DNA of 64,000 nt from positions 1 to 64,000 of the forward strand of contig NZ_FPAQ01000012.1 in assembly GCF_900116405.1 (NCBI RefSeq), given 5' to 3'. Numbering within the stretch: the stretch's first letter is position 1; each line of letters begins with the position of its first letter. Made by a program: the position numbers and the translations under genes. This stretch comes from Halomonas saccharevitans. GTDB lineage: Bacteria > Pseudomonadota > Gammaproteobacteria > Pseudomonadales > Halomonadaceae. A model generated the notes under the pieces. It was given only the letters and a program-made list of their open reading frames with translations. It was not told where the DNA came from and did no database searches. Of this stretch, positions 26,212 to 34,274 are shown piece after piece.

Positions 26212-29034
26212 ATGACCCGCCACGCACCCGCCCACGACCGCCACTGGCATGCCCTATCGCCCGAGGAGGCGCTGGCGGAGCTCGACGCCGCCCAGGATGG
26301 GCTCTCGGAAGACGACGCCCGCGAGCGCCTGGCGCAACACGGGCCAAACCGGCTCCAGCAAGGCCAGGGACGGCCCGCCTGGCGGCGCCTGCTGGCCCAG
26401 TTCAACAACCTGCTGATGCTGATCCTGCTGGTCGCCGCGGTGGCGAGCCTGGGGCTTGGCCATGCACTGGACGCCGTCGCCATCGCCGGGGTGGTGCTGA
26501 TCATCGCGCTGATCGGCTTCTTCCAGGAGGGCAAGGCCGAGCAGGCGCTGGACAGCATCCGCAACATGCTCTCGCCGCGCGCCCAGGTGCTGCGCGACGG
26601 CCGACGCCATGAGGTCGATGCCGAAGCGCTGGTGCCCGGCGACGTCGTGCTGCTGGAGAGCGGCGACCGGGTGCCCGCCGACCTGCGCCTGCTCGAGGCC
26701 AAGCGGCTGCGCGACGAGGAGGCGGCGCTGACCGGGGAGTCCACCCCGGTGGACAAGGCGATCGGCGCGGTGGACGCCCAGAGCGAGCTGGCCGAGCGCA
26801 GCTCGATGGCCTATGCCGGCACCCTGGTGGTCCAGGGCAGTGCCCAGGGGCTAGTGGTGGCGACCGGCGAGCGCACCGAGATCGGGCGCATCTCCGAGCT
26901 GCTGCGCGGGGTCGAGACGCTGAGGACGCCACTGCTGCGCCAGCTCGACCGGGCCGGGCGCGTGCTGGCGCTGATCATCACGGTGATGGCGATGCTGACA
27001 GCGGCCTTCGGGGTGCTGGTGCATGACGAGCCCCTCGGCGACATGTTCATGGCCGCGGTGGGGCTGGCCGTGGCCGCCATCCCCGAGGGCATGCCGGCGA
27101 TCGTCACCATCGGCCTGGCGCTCGGCGTGCAGGCCATGGCGCGACAGAACGCCATCATCCGCCGCCTGCCCGCGGTGGAGACCCTGGGCTCGATCTCCAC
27201 CATCTTCTCCGACAAGACCGGCACCCTGACCCGCAACGAGATGACCGCCCGGGCGATCCGCCTGCCCGAGGGCGAGTTCCGCCTAGAGGGGACCGGCTTC
27301 GCCCCCGAGGGCGCGTTCCACCGGGTGTGCGACGGCGAGGCGCTCGATGCCCCCCTCGGCCTCGACGACGCCCCGGCGCTGCGCCACTTCCTCAAGGTCG
27401 GCGTGCTGTGCAACGACGCCGAGCTCGCCCGGGACGAGGGCCGTTGGCGCATCCACGGCGACCCCACCGAGGGCGCGCTGGTGGTGGCCGCCGCCAAGGC
27501 CGGCCTCGAGGCCCGCGAACTGCGCGGCCATCACGCCCGCCATGACGCCATCCCCTTCGAGTCCGAGCGCCAGTACATGGCCACCCTCCACGAAATGGAC
27601 GGCGAGCCGTGGCTGCTGGTCAAAGGCGCCCCGGACCGCCTGCTGGAGCGCTGCCAGCGGGTGCGCAGCGCGGCCGGGGACGTCGCGCTGGACCCCGCCG
27701 AGTGGCAGGCGCATCTCCACGCGCTGTCGGCCCAGGGACTTCGCGTGCTGGCCCTGGCCGAGAAGCGGGCCGAGGGCGTCAACGAGCTGGCCGACGAACA
27801 TGCCGAGGACGGCCTGGTGCTGCTGGGGCTGGTGGGGCTGCAGGACCCGCCCCGGGACGAGGCCGTGGCCGCGGTGAAGGACTGTCTCGCCGCCGGCATC
27901 CGCCCGGTGATGGTGACCGGCGATCATGCCGTCACCGCCCAGGCCATCGCCCGCCAGCTCGGCTTCCTGCACACCGAGCGGGCGATCTCCGGGCGGGAGA
28001 TCGAGGCGATGTCCGACGCCGAGCTCGAGGAGGTCATCCTCGATGTCGACGTCTATGCACGCGCCTCCCCCGAACACAAGTTGCGCCTGGTCACCGCCAT
28101 GCAGGCCCGGGGCGGCGTTTGCGCCATGACCGGCGACGGCGTCAACGACGGCCCGGCGCTCAAGCGCGCCGACGTGGGCGTGGCCATGGGCATCCAGGGC
28201 ACCGAGGCGGCCAAGGAGGCCGCCGAGATGGTGCTGGCCGACGACAACTTCGCCACCATCGTCGGCGCCATCCGCGAGGGCCGTAAGGTCTACGACAACA
28301 TCCGCAAGACCATCACCTTCCTGCTGCCCACCAACGGCGCCCAGGGCCTGGCCATCCTGATCGCCGTACTGGCCGGTAGCGTGCTGCCGGTTACCCCGCT
28401 GCAGGCGCTGTGGGTAAATATGGTGGTCGCGGTGACCCTCGGCCTCGCCCTGGCCTTCGAGTCCGGCGAGCGCGACCTGATGCGCCGGCGCCCCCGCGAC
28501 CCGAGCGCCCCGCTGCTCGACCTCTTCCTGCTGTGGCGGGTGGTGTTCGTCTCGGTGCTGCTGCTGCTCGGGGTGTTCGGGATCTTCTCATGGCTCTTCA
28601 ACGGCCAGGGCACGAGCCTCGAGCTGGCCCGCGCCGCGGCCGTCAACATGCTGATCACCGGCTGCGCGGCCTACCTGATCAACAGCCGCTTCATGCACCG
28701 CAGCAGCCTCTCCCTCCAGGGGCTCTTCGGCAGCCGCCCGGTGTGGATCGCCATCGCCCTGGTGATGGTCCTGCAGCTCGGCTGGACCTACCTGCCGATC
28801 ATGCAGCGGATATTCGGCAGCGCCGCCCTGGGGCTCGACCACTGGCTGGCGATCCTCGCCGTCGCCGTGGCGATCTTCCTTTCGGTGGAGCTGGAGAAGG
28901 GGGCGCGGCGCCGCCTGCATCGCCGGCGTGGCGAGCGCAAGGCCTTTGATGATCGCGGTCATCCGGGCGACGAAACAGCTCGCATAGACGAACAGAAAGA
29001 CGAACGAAAAGACGAGCACGCCGAGGCACGCTGA
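26212..29034 (+). CDS. Cation-transporting P-type ATPase (type II, Ca2+-ATPase-like)
   Basis: A 940-residue ATP-driven cation pump. Order: N-terminal cation-ATPase domain (HWHALSPEEALAELDAAQDGLS), actuator loop TGES, helix M4 with AIPEGMPA, phosphorylation site SDKTGTLT with Asp334, nucleotide domain, hinge GDGVNDGPALKRADVGVAMG, and C-terminal helices M5-M10. The PEGMP motif and long C-terminal membrane part fit type IIA/IIB Ca2+ or related pumps rather than heavy-metal type I. The last residues (RIDEQKDERKDEHAEAR) are a charged tail encoded by a 12-base iteration. A strong AAGGAGG ribosome site precedes the ATG. Ion specificity is not provable from sequence. Confidence 0.92.
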   Translation: MTRHAPAHDRHWHALSPEEALAELDAAQDGLSEDDARERLAQHGPNRLQQGQGRPAWRRLLAQFNNLLMLILLVAAVASLGLGHALDAVAIAGVVLIIALIGFFQEGKAEQALDSIRNMLSPRAQVLRDGRRHEVDAEALVPGDVVLLESGDRVPADLRLLEAKRLRDEEAALTGESTPVDKAIGAVDAQSELAERSSMAYAGTLVVQGSAQGLVVATGERTEIGRISELLRGVETLRTPLLRQLDRAGRVLALIITVMAMLTAAFGVLVHDEPLGDMFMAAVGLAVAAIPEGMPAIVTIGLALGVQAMARQNAIIRRLPAVETLGSISTIFSDKTGTLTRNEMTARAIRLPEGEFRLEGTGFAPEGAFHRVCDGEALDAPLGLDDAPALRHFLKVGVLCNDAELARDEGRWRIHGDPTEGALVVAAAKAGLEARELRGHHARHDAIPFESERQYMATLHEMDGEPWLLVKGAPDRLLERCQRVRSAAGDVALDPAEWQAHLHALSAQGLRVLALAEKRAEGVNELADEHAEDGLVLLGLVGLQDPPRDEAVAAVKDCLAAGIRPVMVTGDHAVTAQAIARQLGFLHTERAISGREIEAMSDAELEEVILDVDVYARASPEHKLRLVTAMQARGGVCAMTGDGVNDGPALKRADVGVAMGIQGTEAAKEAAEMVLADDNFATIVGAIREGRKVYDNIRKTITFLLPTNGAQGLAILIAVLAGSVLPVTPLQALWVNMVVAVTLGLALAFESGERDLMRRRPRDPSAPLLDLFLLWRVVFVSVLLLLGVFGIFSWLFNGQGTSLELARAAAVNMLITGCAAYLINSRFMHRSSLSLQGLFGSRPVWIAIALVMVLQLGWTYLPIMQRIFGSAALGLDHWLAILAVAVAIFLSVELEKGARRRLHRRRGERKAFDDRGHPGDETARIDEQKDERKDEHAEAR

Positions 29035-29038
29035 GGCA

Positions 29039-29095
29039 CTTGCGCCGGGCTCAGTCGCTTGCGTCGGGCTCAGTCGCTTGCACCGGGCTCAGCCG
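29039..29095. repeat. Tandem repeat, 19 bp x 3, between convergent genes
   Basis: CTTGCGCCGGGCTCAGTCG (29039-29057), CTTGCGTCGGGCTCAGTCG (29058-29076) and CTTGCACCGGGCTCAGCCG (29077-29095). The third copy contains the hrpB stop codon; each copy would offer the same TGA on the minus strand. Confidence 0.92.
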
Positions 29096-31626
29096 CGCCG
29101 CTTGGTGCGGGCGGTCGCCTCGGCGGCCAGCGGATCCTCGGGCCAGGGGTGCTTGGGGTAGCGACCGCGCATCTCGCGACGCACCTCCGGGTAGCCGTTG
29201 GCCCAGAAGCTTGCGAGATCGGCGGTGACCTGCAGCGGCCTACGCGCCGGCGAGAGCAGGTGCAGGAGCACCGGCTCGCGGCCGTCGGCCACGCGCGGCG
29301 AGCCCTGCCAGCCGAAGCACTCCTGCAGCTTGACCGCCAGCACCGGCGGCTTGCCCGCAAGGCACGGCGTGTAGTCCAGCCGATGACTCGCGCCGCTGGG
29401 CACTGCCAGGCGCGGCGGCGCCAGTGCCTCGAGGCGCGCGCGCAGCGGCCAGGCCAGCGAATCGGTGAGGATGCGCGCCAGCGGCAGCTTCTCCACCGCC
29501 TCGAGGCGGCTCACGCCGTCGAGATAGGGCCCTAGCCACGTCTCCAGGGTCTCGAGCAGGGCCGACATCGACCAGTCCGGCCACGCCTCTTCCCCTTCTC
29601 TGCCACCGTCATCGCCCTCGTCGCGATTCAGCGTGCGGCGCAGCAGCGCCACCCGACCGCGCAGCTGTTCGGCCTCGTCACCAAAAGGCAGCCGCTCGCG
29701 GCGGCGCAGGGCCGCCAGCAGCGCGGCGCGCACCGCTTCCGGCGGCAGGCGGTGAAGCGGCCGAAGCTCGAGCACCACCGCATCGAGCCCCCTCACCTGC
29801 TCGCCGAGCATCCGGCCCTGGGCGTCGGACCACTCGAGGCTGGCCCGCCACTCGCGGGTCTGCGGATAGAGCGCCTCGAGGCGCTCTATCGCCAGCGCCA
29901 CGGCGCGGAAGATGCGCGCCCCGCTCGCCTCGCCATCGAGCTCGGCGGCCACCAGCAGGGGGGCATGGGCCAGCGGATGCGCCTCGGGCAGGGTCGCCAG
30001 CGTGCCGCCCGCCAGGCGAAAGCGCCCGGGCTCGAGGCGCTGCCCGATGCGCTCCGGGTAGGCCAGCGCCAAGAGTTCACCGAGCGGCGCCAGGTCGACC
30101 CTCCTCCCTTCGCCGAGCTCAGCGCCGGCGATGCGCGCCAGGCGCCGGGCCTCCTGATGCCACTGGCGATGCTCCTTGGGGGCGGCCAGCCGAGCGGCCA
30201 GCGCCCGCTCCAGATCGCGCTCCTGATCGAGGTCGCGCCCCTCCAGGGCGGCCACCAGGGCACAGGCCAGCGGCCGTGCGTCGAGCTCGGCCGAGCGCTC
30301 CAGCATCACCGCCAGGCGCGGATGGGTCGGCCAGCGCACGCAGGCGCGGCCCAGGGCGCTGAGGTGACAGGCGGCGTCCAGCACGCCGAGGCGCGTCAGC
30401 AGCGCACGTCCAGCCGCCAGGGCCCCGGCCGGCGGCGGCGTCACCCAGGAGAGCTCGCCCGGCTCGGTGATGCCCCAGCGGGCCAGCTCGAAGGCCAGCG
30501 GCGACAGGTCCGCCTGGCGGATCTCCGGCTCGCCGTGGGGGATCAGCGGCTGCTCCTCGGCCCACAGCCGCACGCAGCGCCCCGGCCCCTGGCGGCCGGC
30601 GCGGCCTCGGCGCTGGTCGGCGCTGGCTCGATTGACGCGGCGCGTCTCCAGCCGGGTCAGCCCGGTGCGCGGCTGGAAGACCGGCACCCGCTCCTGGCCA
30701 GCGTCGACCACCAGGCGCACGCCGTCCACCGTGACGCTCGACTCGGCGATGGCGGTGGCCAGCACCACCCGCCGGCGCCCCTCGGGATCGGGGCGCAGCG
30801 CGCGCCGCTGGGCCTCCAGCGGCAGGCGGCCGTGCAGCTCCATGACGGCAAGTTCAGGCGCGCGGGCCGTGAGTTCACGGGCCAGGCGGCGAATCTCGCC
30901 CACCCCGGGCAGGATCACCAGGGCGTCGCCCGTCCCGTCGTCATTCGCGGTCCTCTCGGTGAGCGCCTCGTCCAGTGACTCGAGGACCGCGGCGGCCTGC
31001 TGGCGGGCAGTATCCTCGCGCGGGCGCAGGGAACGATGGCGGGTCTCGACGGGGAAGCTGCGCCCCGGGCAGTCGATCACCGGCGTGGCCTCACCGAGCA
31101 CTCCCAGCAGGGCGTCGACATCCAGGGTCGCCGACATCACCAGCAGGCGCAGGTCGTCGCGCAGACCCTGCTGGGCATCGAGGGTCAGGGCGAGCCCCAG
31201 GTCGGCCTCCAGGCTGCGCTCGTGGAACTCGTCGAAGATCACGCCCGAGACCCCGTCGAGCATGGGATCCTCCTGGAGCATCCGGGTCAGCACGCCCTGG
31301 GTGACCACCTCGAGGCGGGTGGTCGGCCCCACCCGGCTCTCGCCGCGCATGCGATAGCCCACCGTCTCGCCGACCCGTTCGCCCAGCGACTCGGCCATGA
31401 AGCCGGCCGCCAGCCGCGCCGCCACCCGCCGCGGCTCCAGCAGCAACAGCCGCCCGTCACGGCACCAGTCGGCGTCGAGCAGCGCCAGAGGCACCCGGGT
31501 GGTCTTGCCGGCGCCGGGCTCGGCGACCAGCAGCGCCCGCGAATGGGCGGCCAGGGCGGCCTGGATCTCGTCCAGCCGCGCCTCGATGGGCAGGGCGGCC
31601 GGGGAAGGGTCGTCAACGCGGTTCAT
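29089..31626 (-). CDS. hrpB: ATP-dependent DEAH-type RNA helicase HrpB
   Basis: An 845-residue helicase. Walker A is AEPGAGKTTR (about residue 40), motif II is DEFH (in FDEFHERSLEADL), motif III SATLD, motif V/VI region RAGRQGPGRCVRLW. After the helicase core come the HrpB-specific winged-helix and C-terminal regions, which separate it from HrpA. The last block, GYPEVRREMRGRYPKHPWPEDP, is the usual HrpB ending. Length fits the family (about 810-850). The ATG at 31626 lies within an 18-base direct duplication and has only a weak ribosome site. Its cellular role in most bacteria is unclear. Confidence 0.94.
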   Translation of the reverse strand: MNRVDDPSPAALPIEARLDEIQAALAAHSRALLVAEPGAGKTTRVPLALLDADWCRDGRLLLLEPRRVAARLAAGFMAESLGERVGETVGYRMRGESRVGPTTRLEVVTQGVLTRMLQEDPMLDGVSGVIFDEFHERSLEADLGLALTLDAQQGLRDDLRLLVMSATLDVDALLGVLGEATPVIDCPGRSFPVETRHRSLRPREDTARQQAAAVLESLDEALTERTANDDGTGDALVILPGVGEIRRLARELTARAPELAVMELHGRLPLEAQRRALRPDPEGRRRVVLATAIAESSVTVDGVRLVVDAGQERVPVFQPRTGLTRLETRRVNRASADQRRGRAGRQGPGRCVRLWAEEQPLIPHGEPEIRQADLSPLAFELARWGITEPGELSWVTPPPAGALAAGRALLTRLGVLDAACHLSALGRACVRWPTHPRLAVMLERSAELDARPLACALVAALEGRDLDQERDLERALAARLAAPKEHRQWHQEARRLARIAGAELGEGRRVDLAPLGELLALAYPERIGQRLEPGRFRLAGGTLATLPEAHPLAHAPLLVAAELDGEASGARIFRAVALAIERLEALYPQTREWRASLEWSDAQGRMLGEQVRGLDAVVLELRPLHRLPPEAVRAALLAALRRRERLPFGDEAEQLRGRVALLRRTLNRDEGDDGGREGEEAWPDWSMSALLETLETWLGPYLDGVSRLEAVEKLPLARILTDSLAWPLRARLEALAPPRLAVPSGASHRLDYTPCLAGKPPVLAVKLQECFGWQGSPRVADGREPVLLHLLSPARRPLQVTADLASFWANGYPEVRREMRGRYPKHPWPEDPLAAEATARTKRRG

Positions 31627-31661
31627 TCGTTCACTCTGGTTGGTTCGTTCACTTTGGTCCT
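31626..31661. repeat. Imperfect direct duplication, 18 bp x 2, at the hrpB start
   Basis: TTCGTTCACTCTGGTTGG (31626-31643) is followed by TTCGTTCACTTTGGTCCT (31644-31661). It forms the leader immediately in front of the hrpB start codon. Confidence 0.75.
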
Positions 31662-31773
31662 GCGCCCAGGCCCCGGGGCCTCTGGCCTCACGCGGGGCAG
31701 GCGTCGTTGAAAGTCGATTCGTACGGCCGGCTTGCCGGCGAAGACGTCCGGCACTAGCCTTGCTCCTCGCAAC

Positions 31774-31789
31774 TTGACCGATAGGTCAG
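31774..31789. promoter_or_regulatory. RutR-like operator before the purine permease
   Basis: TTGACCGATAGGTCAG matches 11 of the 14 fixed positions of the E. coli RutR consensus TTGACCANNTGGTCAA, as I recall it. It lies 49 bases upstream of the chosen permease start. The RutR-like regulator gene is directly downstream of the permease. Confidence 0.7.
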
Positions 31790-31837
31790 GAAGTGTCAGC
31801 TTCGAGTTCCCCGACCACAACAACAATAGGTTTCGGT

Positions 31838-33214
31838 ATGCAACAGACCTCCACGACCCGCGCCGATGGGCGCTCTCGCTCGCCCTCATCCCCAAGCGAC
31901 GGGCTACCGCTGCTCGACCGCTGGTTTGGCGTCAGCCGCCGCGGCTCGACGCTGAAGACCGAGATCCTGGCCGGGATCGCCACCTTCCTGGCCGGTATGT
32001 ACATCATCGTGGTCAACCCGGCCGTGCTTTCGGACGCCGGCATTCCCTTCACCGCCGCCCTCTCGGCCACGGTACTGATCAGCTTCATGAGCAGTCTGGC
32101 CATGGGGCTCTATGCCCGGAATCCCATCCTGGTGGCGCCGGGCATGGGCATGAACGCGCTGTTCACCTACACCCTGGTGCTGGGCGCCGGCCTGACCTGG
32201 CAGGTCGCGCTGGGCTGCGTCTTCTGGTCCGGGGTGATGTTCGCCGTGCTGGCAATGTTCAACGTGCGCAGCGCGATCATCGAGGCCATCCCACTGTCGC
32301 TGCGCTACGCCATCACCTGCGGCATCGGGCTCTTCATCACCTTCATCGGCCTGCAGAACGCTGGCTTCATCGTCGGCAGCGACGCCACCCTGGTCACCTT
32401 GGGCAACATGGATGCGAGCCTCGCGACCTTCTTCTTCGGCCTGGTGGCCACCGGGGTATTCGTGATCCTGCGCTTCAACGGCGCCCTGATCATGGGCATC
32501 GCTCTGACCACCCTGCTGGCAGTCCCCATGGGCCGGCTGTGGGGCGACGAGGTGATGGTGGCCTGGAACGGCCTGGCCGCCTGGCCCGACTTCAGCGCCG
32601 TGATGCAGGTCGACATCCTCGGTGCACTGAAGGTGGCCTACCTGCCGTTCATCTTCGTGATGCTGTTCACCAACTTCTTCGATGCGCTCTCCTGCTTCAT
32701 GGCGCTATCGGAGTCGGCGGATCTGAAGGACAAGGACGGCAACCCGCGCAACCTCGAGCGTTCGATGACGGTGGATGCCTTCGCCTCGATGATCGCCGCG
32801 CCGCTCGGCACCAGCGCCGCCCAGACCTTCATCGAATCCGGCGCCGGCGTGGCCCAGGGCGGACGCACCGGCCTGGTGGCCGTGGTCATCGCCCTGCTCT
32901 TCCTGCCCTTCCTGTTCCTGTCGCCGCTGCTGTCGCTGGTGCCCGGCATCGCCACCGCCCCGGCCCTGGTGCTGGTGGGGCTGTTCATGATGGCGCCCAT
33001 TGCCAAGATCGACTGGAACCATTTCGATCAGGCCCTGCCGGCCTTCTTGGCCATCATCCTGATGCCGCTGACCTACTCGATCACCCTGGGCATCGCCTTC
33101 GGCTTCATGAGCTTCGTGCTGATCAAGGCCCTCACCGGACGGATCGGCGAGATCAAGCCGGCGATGTGGGTCTCCGCGGCCCTCTCGGTGCTGATGCTGC
33201 TCACCGCCCAGTGA
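31838..33214 (+). CDS. Purine permease, AzgA-type NCS2 (hypoxanthine/guanine/adenine)
   Basis: A protein of about 458 residues with twelve or more hydrophobic segments. It belongs to the AzgA/GhxP branch of nucleobase transporters: opening TLKTEILAGIATFLAGMYIIVVNP, APGMGMNALFTYTLV, and LFTNFFDALSCFMAL then GTSAAQTFIESGAGVAQGGRTG are hallmark segments around the substrate site. It imports purine bases with protons. An ATG at 31838 is preferred over a GTG at 31793, because the GTG lies right behind the operator and adds no homologous residues. The setting (RutR-like operator, xdh and guaD genes nearby) supports purine uptake for breakdown. It overlaps the convergent regulator gene by 14 bases. 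Confidence 0.92.
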   Translation: MQQTSTTRADGRSRSPSSPSDGLPLLDRWFGVSRRGSTLKTEILAGIATFLAGMYIIVVNPAVLSDAGIPFTAALSATVLISFMSSLAMGLYARNPILVAPGMGMNALFTYTLVLGAGLTWQVALGCVFWSGVMFAVLAMFNVRSAIIEAIPLSLRYAITCGIGLFITFIGLQNAGFIVGSDATLVTLGNMDASLATFFFGLVATGVFVILRFNGALIMGIALTTLLAVPMGRLWGDEVMVAWNGLAAWPDFSAVMQVDILGALKVAYLPFIFVMLFTNFFDALSCFMALSESADLKDKDGNPRNLERSMTVDAFASMIAAPLGTSAAQTFIESGAGVAQGGRTGLVAVVIALLFLPFLFLSPLLSLVPGIATAPALVLVGLFMMAPIAKIDWNHFDQALPAFLAIILMPLTYSITLGIAFGFMSFVLIKALTGRIGEIKPAMWVSAALSVLMLLTAQ

Positions 33215-33884
33215 GGGGCACCGGATCCTCGCTACGGGCCGCGGGGTGCTTCACCCCGCAGCCCTTGATCACCACCCGGGTCAGGAAGTCGGTGATGTGC
33301 TCGAGGTCATCGTCGTTGAGCGCCTCGCGGCCGGTGATGCCCAGCACCTGGGCCTCGAAGTCGGCGTAGTGCTGGGTGGAGGACCAGATCAAGAAGATCA
33401 GCCAGACCGGGTCGACCGGGTCCATCAGGCCCCGGTCGGCCCACTCGCGAAACACCGCGGCGCGGCTCTGCACCCAGTCGCGCAGCTCACCGCTCAGGTA
33501 CTCCTGCAGGAAGGGCGCCCCGCCGAGGATCTCGCTGGCGAACAGCCGCGAGCCCTCGGGGTGACGGCGCGACATCTGCATCTTGGAGCGGATGAAGGCG
33601 GAGAGCACCTCGGCCGGATCGTCCTCCGCGGAGATGTCATCGAGCATCACGTTCCAGCGCTCCATCATCCGCTCGAGCAGGCGAACGTAGAGCTCACGCT
33701 TGCTGCCCATGTAGTAGAGGACGTTGGACTTCGGCAGGCCCGCCTCCTCGGCGATCGCCTGGAGGCTCGCCCCCCGATAGCCGTGCCGGGCGAAGACCCG
33801 CTCCGCGGCCGCCAGGATCGCCTGCTCGTTGCGCCGGCGGATGGCGCCGCCTTCCTGCTCGTTGGGGTGTTCTGCCTTGGCCAT
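33201..33884 (-). CDS. RutR-like TetR family regulator
   Basis: A 227-residue TetR repressor. The N-terminal helix-turn-helix is GASLQAIAEEAGLPKSNVLYYMGSK. The C-terminal domain closely follows E. coli RutR: SRRHPEGSRLFASEILGGAP and DPVWLIFLIWSSTQHYADFEAQV are diagnostic blocks. RutR binds uracil or thymine in E. coli; here the surrounding genes are for purines, so the ligand may differ. Two sites matching the RutR consensus flank this gene, before the permease and before xdhA. The ATG at 33884 follows GCGAGGG; the longer frame to 34220 is unsupported. It probably represses both neighbours until substrate appears. Confidence 0.88.
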   Translation of the reverse strand: MAKAEHPNEQEGGAIRRRNEQAILAAAERVFARHGYRGASLQAIAEEAGLPKSNVLYYMGSKRELYVRLLERMMERWNVMLDDISAEDDPAEVLSAFIRSKMQMSRRHPEGSRLFASEILGGAPFLQEYLSGELRDWVQSRAAVFREWADRGLMDPVDPVWLIFLIWSSTQHYADFEAQVLGITGREALNDDDLEHITDFLTRVVIKGCGVKHPAARSEDPVPLTGR

Positions 33885-34274
33885 GGGCCCTCGCTGCTGT
33901 CGACGCGGACGTTTCGGCCCTGAGCTTGCCTGAGAGGCGCCCCACAAGGCAATTCGGCATGGAATACCGTCAACGGAGAAAGAGCGAAGGCAAGTCGACG
34001 AGGAGGTCCTAGGCCAGGGGTGAGCAGCACTGCTCCGAACGGGCTGGCCATGGATGGCCAGCACCGGTCCTGCAAGACGGAGCAGGATGCCTGAGCGCCG
34101 CAGGGCGTCGGTAGCGCCCAGGGACGGGTTCACAGCGCCTCCTCGATGGTCCGGCACCCCGGGACTGGCCTTCGAAAAGAAAAAAACGTCACGGCTTGCC
34201 AAAGCTGACCATGTGGTCAAGAATTAAGGTGTTCCCTGATGCTTCGGCCACTACAACCACAAACGGAGCCGACC
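33885..34274. other. 390-bp divergent intergenic region between the regulator and xdhA
   Basis: No gene is recognised here. It contains the xdhA promoter/operator (34196-34224) and two perfect dyads of unknown role: GAGCAGCACTGCTC at 34022-34035 (6-bp arms) and CTGGCCATGGATGGCCAG at 34044-34061 (8-bp arms). The region is long for a simple divergent promoter. Confidence 0.6.
34196..34224 (+). promoter_or_regulatory. xdhA promoter with embedded RutR-like operator
   Basis: TTGCCA (34196-34201) and AAGAAT (34219-34224) are spaced 17 bases as -35 and -10 boxes. Between and overlapping them lies CTGACCATGTGGTCAA (34205-34220), which matches 13 of 14 fixed positions of the RutR consensus. Such placement would block RNA polymerase when occupied. 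Confidence 0.78.

Noticed and set aside
25587..26756. Long form of the YchJ-like protein up to 26756
   Set aside because: The extension is Ser/Arg-rich shadow sequence opposite the P-type ATPase; a good ribosome site exists at the 26054 start.
31793..31837. GTG at 31793 as the purine permease start
   Set aside because: It lies four bases behind the RutR-like operator and adds only a Ser/Thr-rich stretch; the ATG at 31838 fits better.
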